Part shown: positions 1 to 7,162 of the stretch, piece by piece
Numbering within the stretch: position 1 is the stretch's first letter
Layout of the letters: each line of letters opens with the position of its first letter
Assembly: GCA_030130125.1 (NCBI GenBank)
Contig: JARZZM010000001.1
Coordinates: 70,004 to 104,408, forward strand
Length of the DNA: 34,405 nucleotides
Direction of reading: 5' to 3'
From: Thermoproteota archaeon
GTDB lineage: Archaea; Korarchaeota; Korarchaeia; Korarchaeales; Korarchaeaceae
Position numbers and translations under genes: made by a program
Notes under the pieces: generated by a model
The model's database searches: none
What the model was told of the DNA's origin: nothing
The model's input: the letters and a program-made list of their open reading frames with translations, nothing else

Positions 1-492
1 TCCTACCCCCATGACGAAGACATCTATCTTCCCGATCTGTTCAATTATCTCCCGGGCCATGCTCTCCTGTCCCCGAGGGTTCGCAGGATTTGAGTCCTGC
101 ATGAGGAAGTGAGCATCTCTTTCCCTCTGTATCCTCTCGGCGACGGAGAATATACTTCTAGGATCATCAGGAGGGACGTTGGGGCAGAGGGTGACGTGAG
201 CACCTAACCTCCTCATTAGGGATATCTTAACGGGGCTGGCAGTTTCCTTAGCCACTATGTAGACCTCAAATCCCATCAATTTACCGTAAAGGGATAGAGC
301 AACACCTGTACTCCCACTTGTGGCCTCTACTATTGCTCCCACTCTCCCCCTCCTGTCAACAAGATCTAAGAGCATGGACACGGCCATCCTGTCCTTGTGA
401 CTACCTCCTGGATTCAGGTACTCAAGCTTGAATAGGATGCCATCCACCTCAACAACCGGGGTGTTTCCGATCTGCTCCCAGAGTTCAGCCAT
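1..492 (-). CDS. Cysteine synthase / cystathionine beta-synthase family PLP enzyme (C-terminus beyond window)
   Basis: The first 164 residues of a fold-type II PLP enzyme of the CysK/CysM/CBS family, which make cysteine or a related product by beta-replacement on an activated serine. The N-terminus starts MAELWEQIGNTPVVEV, the usual opening of the family. The PLP lysine sits in NPGGSHKDR at about residues 27-35 (most CysK have GSIKDR). The phosphate/substrate loop reads TSGSTG where CysK has TSGNTG, so the acceptor or donor could differ from plain O-acetylserine. The ATG start at 490-492 overlaps the end of the small upstream ORF by 8 bp, suggesting coupled translation if that ORF is real. 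The frame stays open to base 1, so the C-terminal half lies outside the window. Family assignment is secure; the exact substrate is not. Confidence 0.9.
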   Translation of the reverse strand, partial: MAELWEQIGNTPVVEVDGILFKLEYLNPGGSHKDRMAVSMLLDLVDRRGRVGAIVEATSGSTGVALSLYGKLMGFEVYIVAKETASPVKISLMRRLGAHVTLCPNVPPDDPRSIFSVAERIQRERDAHFLMQDSNPANPRGQESMAREIIEQIGKIDVFVMGVG

Positions 493-829
493 AACAGGTC
501 CATGTCGATATGATACGGGCGGAAAAATAAAAGGGAAGGTGGATCTCCAGCCTCCTCAGAACGAATATGGCAATTAGCGCTAGGATCACAAAGAGCGGAA
601 TGGCTACGAGTAGAGCACTAACCCTTCTCCTCCTGTCTCTGTAGTCGTTATTTCGGCGACTGGGATACCCCGACTTAGCTGCTCCAGTTCTGGATTTGGT
701 AGTAGTCGAGGGACCAGCAGCTCCTGTGGTTTTGGCGGTAACAGGAGCACTTGAGGTAATTTGGGCCTGTTCACCTTCCAAGACCTTTATTCCCAGTGGC
801 AGATTGGTTTCATACACGCCCCGGGCCAT
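485..829 (-). CDS. Doubtful small single-pass membrane protein
   Basis: A 114-residue ORF from ATG at 829 (a TTG one codon earlier at 832 is also possible). Residues 1-65 are rich in Thr, Ser, Ala and Gly, then comes an Arg-rich patch (RDRRRR), then one strong hydrophobic segment of about 20 residues and a short tail. I recognise no family. Its stop overlaps the ATG of the cysteine-synthase-like gene, which favours a real two-gene unit. Against it, the composition is skewed, no clear Shine-Dalgarno site precedes it, and the TATA-like AATTATC near 900 is far from the start. If it is not a gene, bases 493-1077 carry no coding sequence that I can defend. Confidence 0.4.
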   Translation of the reverse strand: MARGVYETNLPLGIKVLEGEQAQITSSAPVTAKTTGAAGPSTTTKSRTGAAKSGYPSRRNNDYRDRRRRVSALLVAIPLFVILALIAIFVLRRLEIHLPFYFSARIISTWTCYG

Positions 830-1077
830 CAATAAGAGGGTATTATCGGGGGTGCATCAGCAGAAGCCCTGATGGTTACCTCTGTCTCGCGCGCTGATAA
901 TTCTTAGGCCCAAGGTACTTGCTAGGACCTAGAATGATCAAGGTTCCACGATTGGGGACTCCTCCCCTCACTACTCGCGTGCGGGATTAACTCACTAGTC
1001 TTCTTCATATTACACCCGCCTCGGAGAAGGGAGTTATCTCGTCATCGAGCATAAAACCTGTCAACTAAGCTGAGTCC
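830..1077. other. Intergenic stretch without a recognised gene
   Basis: This stretch lies between the doubtful small ORF and the DUF4443 gene, both on the minus strand. I looked for tRNA arms, C/D box motifs and small ORFs on both strands and found none that hold up. It has an 11-bp palindrome CTAGGACCTAG at 922-932 and a small hairpin CTCGATGACGAG near 1040 in the minus orientation, with no feature tying either to a promoter. Nothing else to report. Confidence 0.5.
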
Positions 1078-1701
1078 TCACTGTATCGTCCTCTCGAGAA
1101 CTGCCAAGCTAACAGCGAGAGCTGCTAGATTGGATTCCGTTCGAGATTCACCCAAGCCGATCACCAAGAGGTCGCCATCAGATGGGTGGAACGCTTCCCT
1201 GATGAGGGATTCATCCGTCGATTTGTACTTCTCTAACGGTTCCATGGTATCAAGGAAGAGTAGGTGTCCGCCCTTGGATATGAGAATTATCGCGCCTCTC
1301 CCCCCAGCCCTAACCGCCTCATCCCTGAGATCTACGACATTAAACTCTAATCTGTAAGGAATCCTCACCAAGAACACTATTACCTTGCTCCTGACTAGAT
1401 CCCGAAGATTTAGCTCCACGGGACCTTTCAGAAACTTCCTCAATTCCTTAACTTCTCTAAGGCCCTTCTTCGTCAGATAGCATCCATCTCGATCGACCTT
1501 CAAGTACCCTGCCTCCCTGAGCCTCCTTATGAGGCTCCTGACACTACCTTCCCCTATATCTATGAGATCTGCGAGCCTTTTCCTACCTATAGGGCCTTCC
1601 TCAAGGAGCAGAATCATCATAACCGCATGTATGAAATTAAAGCTAGGGGTAGGTCCGGGTAGTCTTTTAACAGCACTTTTTAGCCCCTTTAGCACTTTCA
1701 A
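1078..1701 (-). CDS. DUF4443 family winged-helix transcriptional regulator
   Basis: A predicted archaeal DNA-binding regulator of 207 residues. A winged helix-turn-helix at about residues 20-80 includes GRKRLADLIDIGEGSVRSLI as helices 2-3 and a wing ending in YLTKKG. The C-terminal 110 residues form the DUF4443 alpha/beta domain of unknown ligand. The open frame runs up to 1818, but an AT-rich TATA-like box at 1727-1737 lies 26-36 bp above the TTG at 1701, so I place the start there; a GTG at 1695 is the alternative. Longer starts would lie before the expected transcription start and would overlap the divergent gene. It shares its promoter with the secreted DUF4430 protein, and a perfect 17-bp palindrome lies between the two starts, which suggests it controls that gene and perhaps itself. 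Confidence 0.8.
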   Translation of the reverse strand: MKVLKGLKSAVKRLPGPTPSFNFIHAVMMILLLEEGPIGRKRLADLIDIGEGSVRSLIRRLREAGYLKVDRDGCYLTKKGLREVKELRKFLKGPVELNLRDLVRSKVIVFLVRIPYRLEFNVVDLRDEAVRAGGRGAIILISKGGHLLFLDTMEPLEKYKSTDESLIREAFHPSDGDLLVIGLGESRTESNLAALAVSLAVLERTIQ

Positions 1702-1726
1702 TTCGATCCGAGGATCATCAGCAATC

Positions 1727-1737
1727 TTTATTAAATA
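1727..1737. promoter_or_regulatory. Shared bidirectional TATA-like box
   Basis: TTTATTAAATA reads as a TATA-like box on both strands. On the minus strand it is about 26-36 bp before the TTG start of the DUF4443 regulator (leaderless or nearly so). On the plus strand it predicts initiation near 1758, giving a leader of about 17 nt with GGGTGA at 1764-1769 before the ATG at 1775. Confidence 0.6.
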
Positions 1738-1744
1738 GCTTTTT

Positions 1745-1761
1745 GGATGGATAATCCATCC
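1745..1761. promoter_or_regulatory. Perfect 17-bp palindrome, candidate operator
   Basis: GGATGGATAATCCATCC has two exact 8-bp arms around one central base. It sits between the shared TATA-like box and the start of the plus-strand DUF4430 gene, across the expected plus-strand transcription start, and just upstream of the minus-strand promoter. A dimeric winged-helix protein such as the adjacent DUF4443 regulator could bind it and block the plus-strand promoter. The palindrome is seen directly; its ligand is inferred. Confidence 0.6.
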
Positions 1762-1774
1762 AAGGGTGACTGAT

Positions 1775-2221
1775 ATGAGCGAGAGAGCTTGGAAGATAAT
1801 ATCGATTCTCCTCCTCACTTGGGCCGTGTCTGTGACGGCTCTTTACGCGAACAGCCGCCTCAGCACCACGAATTCCGGTAATTCTGGATCCACGATCACC
1901 GTGAACATAGGTATCAAGTACAAGGGAGGGAACGTGGAGTGGTACAATTCAACAGAGGTACCAGCGGGAGCTACACTATTGGGTGCGACCGAAGTGGTGG
2001 CCGATGTCAACTACACCACCTATCCAGGGATGGGGGCCTTCATCAACTCAATAAATGGGGTTGAGAACGAGAAGCCATACTACTGGATTTGGTGGACGTG
2101 GAACCCCTCAACGGGCTGGACTTTTGGTCCCGTGGCCGCGGATAAATACGTCCTGTCTGATGGAGAGACGGTGATGTGGTACTACGAGGACACGAGCAAA
2201 TACCCCCCAGAAAAACCTTGA
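1775..2221 (+). CDS. Secreted or membrane-anchored DUF4430 (transcobalamin-like) protein
   Basis: A 148-residue exported protein. It opens with a charged stretch and one hydrophobic segment (residues about 6-24) that is a signal peptide or membrane anchor. Residues about 35-145 match the DUF4430 domain, a small beta-rich fold related to the C-terminal domain of transcobalamin; the aromatic run PYYWIWWTWNPSTGW and the closing DGETVMWYYED are typical. It may bind a ligand outside the cell; cobalamin binding is only a family-level hint. I chose ATG at 1775 because GGGTGA precedes it by 5 nt; the GTG at 1766 overlaps that site. A divergent regulator and palindromic operator suggest regulated expression. 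Confidence 0.8.
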   Translation: MSERAWKIISILLLTWAVSVTALYANSRLSTTNSGNSGSTITVNIGIKYKGGNVEWYNSTEVPAGATLLGATEVVADVNYTTYPGMGAFINSINGVENEKPYYWIWWTWNPSTGWTFGPVAADKYVLSDGETVMWYYEDTSKYPPEKP

Positions 2222-2416
2222 GGAGGTTGGCCAGAGACCCCTCCTCTAAACCGAGAAATAGCATGGATTTAGGGTGGGAGCTAATTAACCCTACCGTGAA
2301 AGTCTCTAATGATCCAACCTCCCGCGCGATTACTGCTCTTAATTGAAAATAATCTCACCCATTCAAGTTCCCCAGTGCCGAGTGCTACCGTAGTTAGGGC
2401 GGATCCCTAAAATCCC

Positions 2417-2635
2417 TCATGAAGCGATCAGAAAAGCCAATAATCCAAAGATAGCAGCCGTTATACCGCTTAAAAGATGTACCAGTCTGACGTAGTGGAG
2501 TATGCGCCTAACCCTCCTTGGGGACAACAGGAGGATCAGGCCACTCATCATCGTGAGAGTTCCATATATTACAGCCAAGTAGCCGAGGCCGTGATGATCG
2601 AGTACGATCCACCTGAGAATGTCAAGGTTTATCAT
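2417..2635 (-). CDS. Small two-helix membrane protein coupled to the SagB-like gene
   Basis: A 72-residue protein with two predicted membrane helices, at about residues 17-38 and 50-71, joined by a basic loop (SPRRVRRILHYVRLV). By the positive-inside rule the loop is cytoplasmic. No family is recognised. Its ATG (2633-2635) overlaps the TGA of the SagB-like nitroreductase as ATGA, a classic coupled junction, so the two proteins are probably made together. A role as membrane partner or electron-transfer subunit for that enzyme is a guess from position only. An upstream start at 2680 would overlap the neighbour by 49 bp and is less likely. Confidence 0.65.
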   Translation of the reverse strand: MINLDILRWIVLDHHGLGYLAVIYGTLTMMSGLILLLSPRRVRRILHYVRLVHLLSGITAAIFGLLAFLIAS

Positions 2636-3369
2636 GGTTTCTTCCCTAATGGAAATATGTATAGGGGGTCCTCCCTGCATCCAATGATTTCCTTGACCTT
2701 ATCATCATAGAAGGCTCCCACGGCCACAGTCCCCAATCCCAGCGCAGTGGCTTCGAGGTAGATGTTCTGGCCGATGTGTCCAGCCTCCATGTAAACGTAC
2801 CTAATCCCCCTCTCTCCATATACGGACGTCGTCCTTTCAAAGTTGGCCGCTATAATAAGACATACCGGAGCTTCCTTCACCCACTCTTGGTCTAAGGCGG
2901 CTTTACCAAGTTCAGAAGAGTAGTCTCCCTCCTTCAAGAGGTGGAGGGCGTGGTCAAACGGGTCGTAGAGGTATATACCCGGAGCTAGCCCTTCGACACC
3001 CCCCTCTCTCACTGAGACGTATATGATGATGGGGTAAGTGGCTCCCGCGCTAGGCGCCGCCCTAAATCCCCGCCTAGGTAAGGTTATTCCCTGAGCCGAC
3101 CAGAGAACCTGACCTAATTCGCTTAGAGTGAGGGGTTCCGCTGAGTATTTCCTGATAGACCTCCTCCTATAGATGGCCTCCTCCACACTCATCCCACCAG
3201 TGAGAGCTGGCTCTGGCAAGGTTACGGTACCTTTCACGCCACTGATCTGCTTGCTGGGGGCTAAGTAGTCGATAGCGCCCACGTAGAGGGATAGCACTAA
3301 GCAGGAGAGCACGAATATCGCAGCTATAGTGAGGCTCTCTCGCATTGGGGGATATCTCATCTTCCACAT
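2632..3369 (-). CDS. Membrane-anchored SagB/ThcOx-type nitroreductase
   Basis: A 245-residue flavoenzyme of the nitroreductase superfamily, SagB/ThcOx branch, which uses FMN to oxidise or reduce substrates; some relatives oxidise azolines in peptide natural products. An N-terminal hydrophobic segment at residues 14-32 would tether it outside the membrane or act as a signal peptide. The flavin-binding start RRSIRKYS is at about 69-76, the motif RAAPSAGATYPIIIYV at about 103-118, and the chain ends in FPLGKKP as in this branch. No YcaO, precursor peptide or maturation protease is in view, so a natural-product role is not supported here. It shares an AT-rich promoter with divergent cysS and is coupled to a small membrane protein downstream. 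Substrate unknown. Confidence 0.85.
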   Translation of the reverse strand: MWKMRYPPMRESLTIAAIFVLSCLVLSLYVGAIDYLAPSKQISGVKGTVTLPEPALTGGMSVEEAIYRRRSIRKYSAEPLTLSELGQVLWSAQGITLPRRGFRAAPSAGATYPIIIYVSVREGGVEGLAPGIYLYDPFDHALHLLKEGDYSSELGKAALDQEWVKEAPVCLIIAANFERTTSVYGERGIRYVYMEAGHIGQNIYLEATALGLGTVAVGAFYDDKVKEIIGCREDPLYIFPLGKKP

Positions 3370-3405
3370 AATCTGGGTAGCAGGGAAAAACGTGCCTACC
3401 CAAAC

Positions 3406-3413
3406 TTTTTAAC
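3406..3413. promoter_or_regulatory. Shared TATA-like box for cysS and the SagB-like gene
   Basis: TTTTTAAC (GTTAAAAA on the other strand) lies between the two divergent genes. On the plus strand it predicts initiation near 3436, which favours the GTG at 3448 over the ATG at 3424 as the cysS start. On the minus strand it predicts initiation near 3383, 14 bp before the SagB-like ATG. Confidence 0.5.
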
Positions 3414-3447
3414 TTCCCACCGCATGGGGGATCGGTGCTGCCCATGG

Positions 3448-4872
3448 GTGACGGCCTTTGCTGAGATAAGGGTCTATAACACCTTGTCCAAATCGCTTGA
3501 GAAGTTCGTCCCTCTCCACGGTAAGAGGGTCTTCATGTTCGTGTGTGGTCCCACAGTATACGATTACTCTCATTTGGGACACGCTAGGACTTACGTGTTC
3601 TACGATACACTAGCTAGGTTCCTGAGGAAGATGGACTATTCGCTCTTCTACCTCCAGAACATAACTGATGTGGACGATAAGATCGTGAACAGGGCTAGAG
3701 ACGAGGGCAGACATCCTCTCGAGCTGGCTAGAGAGTTCGAAAACTACTACCACGAGGACATGGCTGCCCTAAATGTTACAAGCGTCAATCTCTACGCTAG
3801 GGCCTCCGATTACCTGCCGGAGATATTTGAGCAGGTAAGGGCTCTCATAGAGAAGGGACATGCTTACGTTACCGAAACCGGCGTGTACTTCGATATAACG
3901 ACCTTCCCTGACTACGGGAAGCTGTCCGGTCAGAAGCCAGAGGAGCTGCGGGTTCACAGGATAGAGCCCGACCCGACCAAGAGGAACCCCGGCGACTTCG
4001 CCCTCTGGAGGAACAGGCCAAGGGAGGAGTTCGGGTGGGAATCCCCTTGGGGCTATGGGAGGCCCGGATGGCACATAGAGGACACTGCGATCTCGATAAA
4101 GCACTTTGGGAAGCAATACGACATCCACGGTGGAGCGATAGAGCTTGCCTTCCCCCACCACGAGGCCGAGATAGCCCAAGCGGAGAGCTACACTGGGGTG
4201 AAGCCCTTCGTCAAGTACTGGATCCACACAGGTCTGCTTACAGTCGAGGGGGAGAAGATGTCCAAGTCCTTAGGCAACTTCGTGACCATAAGGGAGGCCT
4301 TGAAGGAGTACGATCCCAATGTGCTCAGGATATTCCTCCTATCGAGGCACTACCGTTCCCCCATCGACTTTAGGTGGGAACTCTTGGATCAGGCGAAGAG
4401 CAGCTACGAGAGGATATTGAACGGATATGGAAACCTCATGGACATGGGTATCGTGGAGGAGGCGAATGAACGTGAAGCTACCTTTTTGGAGGAGGTCGGC
4501 AGGATTAGGCGTGGATTCTTCGGGGCGATGATGGACGACCTGAATACAGCTGAAGCTTTGGCTCAGCTCTTCGAGCTGGTGAGGGCCGTAAACTCCTACT
4601 ACGAAGAGGGAGGTCAGATCACAGCTGTGGGTAGGGCAAAGGTGATAGCGGCCTTCACAGACATGTTCGATGTGTTGGGGCTGAGAATAGGAGGGGGCTA
4701 CGACGAGTCAATGCTCCGCGATCTCGTCAGCATCCTGATAGATGTGAGGGCCGTCCTCAGGAAGAGGAAAGAATACGATCTCGCGGATGAAATAAGGGCC
4801 AGACTTAGGGAGATAGGTATAGAGCTACAGGATACCCCAGAAGGGACGAAGTGGAGGATAAAGAAGAGTTAG
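3448..4872 (+). CDS. cysS: Cysteinyl-tRNA synthetase
   Basis: Class I aminoacyl-tRNA synthetase that charges tRNA-Cys with cysteine. Family landmarks are clear: CGPTVYDYSHLGH with the HIGH-like box at residues 42-45, FPHHEAEIAQ at about 235-244, and KMSKS at 270-274, followed by the helical anticodon-binding region to residue 474, the usual length. The zinc site in the family is Cys, Cys, His and Glu. Here the second cysteine, normally in GWHIEC, is aspartate (GWHIED, residue 212), while the first cysteine (33) and the His/Glu ligands remain. I place the start at GTG 3448 from the TATA position; the ATG at 3424 would add eight residues. It is divergent from the SagB-like gene and converges with the CLC gene 7 bp away. 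Confidence 0.96.
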   Translation: MTAFAEIRVYNTLSKSLEKFVPLHGKRVFMFVCGPTVYDYSHLGHARTYVFYDTLARFLRKMDYSLFYLQNITDVDDKIVNRARDEGRHPLELAREFENYYHEDMAALNVTSVNLYARASDYLPEIFEQVRALIEKGHAYVTETGVYFDITTFPDYGKLSGQKPEELRVHRIEPDPTKRNPGDFALWRNRPREEFGWESPWGYGRPGWHIEDTAISIKHFGKQYDIHGGAIELAFPHHEAEIAQAESYTGVKPFVKYWIHTGLLTVEGEKMSKSLGNFVTIREALKEYDPNVLRIFLLSRHYRSPIDFRWELLDQAKSSYERILNGYGNLMDMGIVEEANEREATFLEEVGRIRRGFFGAMMDDLNTAEALAQLFELVRAVNSYYEEGGQITAVGRAKVIAAFTDMFDVLGLRIGGGYDESMLRDLVSILIDVRAVLRKRKEYDLADEIRARLREIGIELQDTPEGTKWRIKKS

Positions 4873-4879
4873 AGCCATG

Positions 4880-6577
4880 TCATCTCAGGAAGAGGGCTGC
4901 CTTCTTCAACTTCCTCTTTTGCTCTAGGAACATAACTATGGCGTCTGCGGAGAGCATTCCCACTACCTTTCCCTTCTTCGGATCTATCACAGGGAGGCAG
5001 CAAACCCCGAACTCGTACATCTTATCCAAGGCGGTCATGAGGTTATCATCGGGTTTGAGGAAATCCACCTTCCTCACTATGTCTATCAGCTTCACCCTAT
5101 CCCACTCAGAGGTGGGAATATTGTTCACGTCCCTCAACGCGACGACTCCCACGATCCTTCCATCCTTGGCCTTTACTGGGAAGACGAAGTGATCTCTGTA
5201 CTTGAGGAAGTACCTGTTGAAGAACTCCTTGATTGTCAGGTCGTCCCTCAACACAGGCGGTGGAGAGACCATCAGCTCCTTCACCCTAACCCTCTCCAAT
5301 TCCTCTATCTTGGTGGTCTCCACTATTTTCTGGTTCTTGGGCAGGGAATACTTCCCCGATACTATGTAGGCAACGGCCGAAGCCACTAATCCGGGGATCA
5401 CGTAAGCCTCGGACCCTGTGGTTTCAGCAACGAAGGATACCGCTGCTAGAGGAGTCTTGAACGCGGCGGCCAGGAAGGAGGACATCCCTAATGCTACGAA
5501 GAGGCTCGTGACGCTCGGATCCATGGTACTCATCGCTGACCCGAGGGTGGCGCCTATCACTATGGAGGGGATGAAAACACCGCCGATTCCGGCACTCCCT
5601 AGGGTTAGGGCCGTGGCGATCATCTTGAGTACCGCCATCCCGAAGAAGAAAGTCGCATTACCCCCCCTGAAGGATAGCCTGACCAGATCATAGCTCAAAC
5701 CGAATGGGTACAAGGTCTTCGTGGTAATTAGGGTAGCGGTTGCAAGCAGGCCGACCGAAGCTCCTCCTACAACTCCCCTGAGTGTGTAACTCTTCCCTTC
5801 CATGATCATTTCAACTAGGGAGACCGTCCTCACGAAGATAACTGAGAAAAAGCCCATGGCTAAACCCTCTAGAAGACCTATGCTGAGGATGTAAAGGTCG
5901 ACCTCGCCAAAGGGCTTGAAGGCCTTGAATATAGGTTCAGCCCCCAGTATGGATATGAGGGTGAGGTAGGAGACCACAGACGATATGAGCGCGGGGACCA
6001 CCGCCTGATGAGCCATGTCATCCTTGTAAGGAACCTCTAGTGCGAACATGAGTCCGGTCAGGGGAGCCTTGAAGATGGCGCTCATTCCCGACGCTGCTCC
6101 CGTCAACAGCAGGATTCTTCCGTCTTCCTCTATTCCCAACCTGTCCATTAACCTCTTCACAGCAGCCCCAACTGCCCCTCCTATGTGGATGCTGGGTCCC
6201 TCCAGACCGGCGCTACCTCCCGACCCCACGGTCAGAACGGCTCCCAACGTCTTTACAGGAGCGTCTTTGAGTACCATCTCACCGTCCCTGTAATGATAGG
6301 CTTCCAAGACCTCCTCAGTCCCGTGGAAGTGAGGCAGCTTGGTCAGCTTTTCTCTTAGTATTCCCGTGACTGAGATTCCGACAAAGGGGACTATAGGGAT
6401 GAGCCATAGATACTCACTTTCGGCAATCCTCCTCAGCATGAGCTCGGAGGCATCGAGAACAGATATCTCTAGCAGGGAAACGAGCAGCCCCGTTAGGAAT
6501 CCCACTATTGAGGATACTGTTACCCACTTCACCAGCATCTTGTAGAGACCAGTGGATGGCCGGCTCACCCTGACCAT
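4880..6577 (-). CDS. CLC-family chloride channel or Cl-/H+ antiporter with two CBS domains
   Basis: A 565-residue membrane protein moving chloride or another anion, possibly in exchange for protons. The membrane part (about 1-410) carries GSGGSAGLEGPS at about 118-130, whose Glu (about 126) is the gating glutamate of the GREGP motif, and GIGGVFIPS at about 330-338 for the GxFxP motif. MFALEVPY holds a second glutamate near the position of the internal proton glutamate of E. coli ClC, which leans toward an antiporter. Two CBS domains follow at about 431-489 and 494-554 and may sense adenosine nucleotides. I chose ATG at 6577, preceded by GGAGGG and about 33 bp below the AT-rich box at 6604-6616; ATG 6601 and the longer frame lie too close to that box. 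Confidence 0.92.
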   Translation of the reverse strand: MVRVSRPSTGLYKMLVKWVTVSSIVGFLTGLLVSLLEISVLDASELMLRRIAESEYLWLIPIVPFVGISVTGILREKLTKLPHFHGTEEVLEAYHYRDGEMVLKDAPVKTLGAVLTVGSGGSAGLEGPSIHIGGAVGAAVKRLMDRLGIEEDGRILLLTGAASGMSAIFKAPLTGLMFALEVPYKDDMAHQAVVPALISSVVSYLTLISILGAEPIFKAFKPFGEVDLYILSIGLLEGLAMGFFSVIFVRTVSLVEMIMEGKSYTLRGVVGGASVGLLATATLITTKTLYPFGLSYDLVRLSFRGGNATFFFGMAVLKMIATALTLGSAGIGGVFIPSIVIGATLGSAMSTMDPSVTSLFVALGMSSFLAAAFKTPLAAVSFVAETTGSEAYVIPGLVASAVAYIVSGKYSLPKNQKIVETTKIEELERVRVKELMVSPPPVLRDDLTIKEFFNRYFLKYRDHFVFPVKAKDGRIVGVVALRDVNNIPTSEWDRVKLIDIVRKVDFLKPDDNLMTALDKMYEFGVCCLPVIDPKKGKVVGMLSADAIVMFLEQKRKLKKAALFLR

Positions 6578-6705
6578 TTTTCCCTCCTCTCGGCCCTCCA
6601 TAGCAAAATAAAAAAGGAATTTGGACCCGAAGGCTTTGAAGTAACCCGTGTGGAATAAGTTAATTAGCAAGAGGCCGGTCCTCAACGAGAAGGGGGCGTG
6701 TGAGC

Positions 6706-7086
6706 ATGGCGTTGGCTGATTCCCTCTCGTTCATTAAGAGGGATAACTACTTGATCATGTCCTTCCTGATGGGGTTCATCGTTGGTCTTATTCCAGGGAT
6801 AGGGGTTCTGGGGCCCCTAGTTGGAGGCTTCCTTTACTCGTACTTCTCCATCTTCTACGGCGAGATACCGAAGGATCAGGGAGAGGTCATAAAGAGAGGC
6901 GCCGTGATGGGTGCTATACTGTCACTGGTGGACTTCGTAGTGGGTCTGCTCTTCTGGGGACCAATCCTCCCCATGGGAATGATGACCTTTTCGGCCCTCG
7001 TGTTAATAAACGCCTTCGTGGTCGGCCTCATAATAGGAGCCATACTGGGAGGGATAGGGGGCTTCCTCTCCCTTCATGTGGAGTAG
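6706..7086 (+). CDS. Small glycine-rich membrane protein, DUF5518-like
   Basis: A 126-residue protein with about four membrane helices and glycine-rich packing motifs (GFIVGLIPGIGVLGPLVGGFLYSYF and GLIIGAILGGIGGFL near the end). The pattern resembles archaeal DUF5518 proteins, whose function is unknown; the match is by eye and tentative. A TATA-like AGTTAATTA near 6658 and AGGGGG at 6691-6696 precede the ATG at 6706; GTG at 6700 would add two residues. It is divergent from the CLC gene with about 130 bp between starts, so the two could be controlled together, perhaps in ion or osmotic balance; that link is inference. Confidence 0.7.
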   Translation: MALADSLSFIKRDNYLIMSFLMGFIVGLIPGIGVLGPLVGGFLYSYFSIFYGEIPKDQGEVIKRGAVMGAILSLVDFVVGLLFWGPILPMGMMTFSALVLINAFVVGLIIGAILGGIGGFLSLHVE

Positions 7087-7120
7087 TCTCCCCTCTCTTA
7101 TCATTTATCACCCTTAACGG

Positions 7121-7132
7121 TTTATTTTAATA
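7121..7132 (+). promoter_or_regulatory. TATA-like box of serS
   Basis: TTTATTTTAATA is a good archaeal TATA box. It predicts initiation near 7153, about 10 nt before the GTG start of serS at 7163. Confidence 0.6.
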
Positions 7133-7162
7133 CAGAGGATTCCAGCCCCCTTGGTGTCTTGA

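Noticed and set aside
922-932. Palindrome CTAGGACCTAG
   Set aside because: Short and not placed at a promoter or start codon of any credible gene.
830-1077. Possible tRNA, C/D box RNA or 28-codon ORF in this gap
   Set aside because: No cloverleaf, no paired C and D boxes, and the ORF has no start signal or coding character.
2220-2246. Hairpin GAGGAGG/CCTCCTC at the DUF4430 stop as a terminator
   Set aside because: The 7-bp stem is real, but no T-rich run follows it, and archaeal termination depends mainly on T-tracts. It may be a message 3' end, but I cannot support that.
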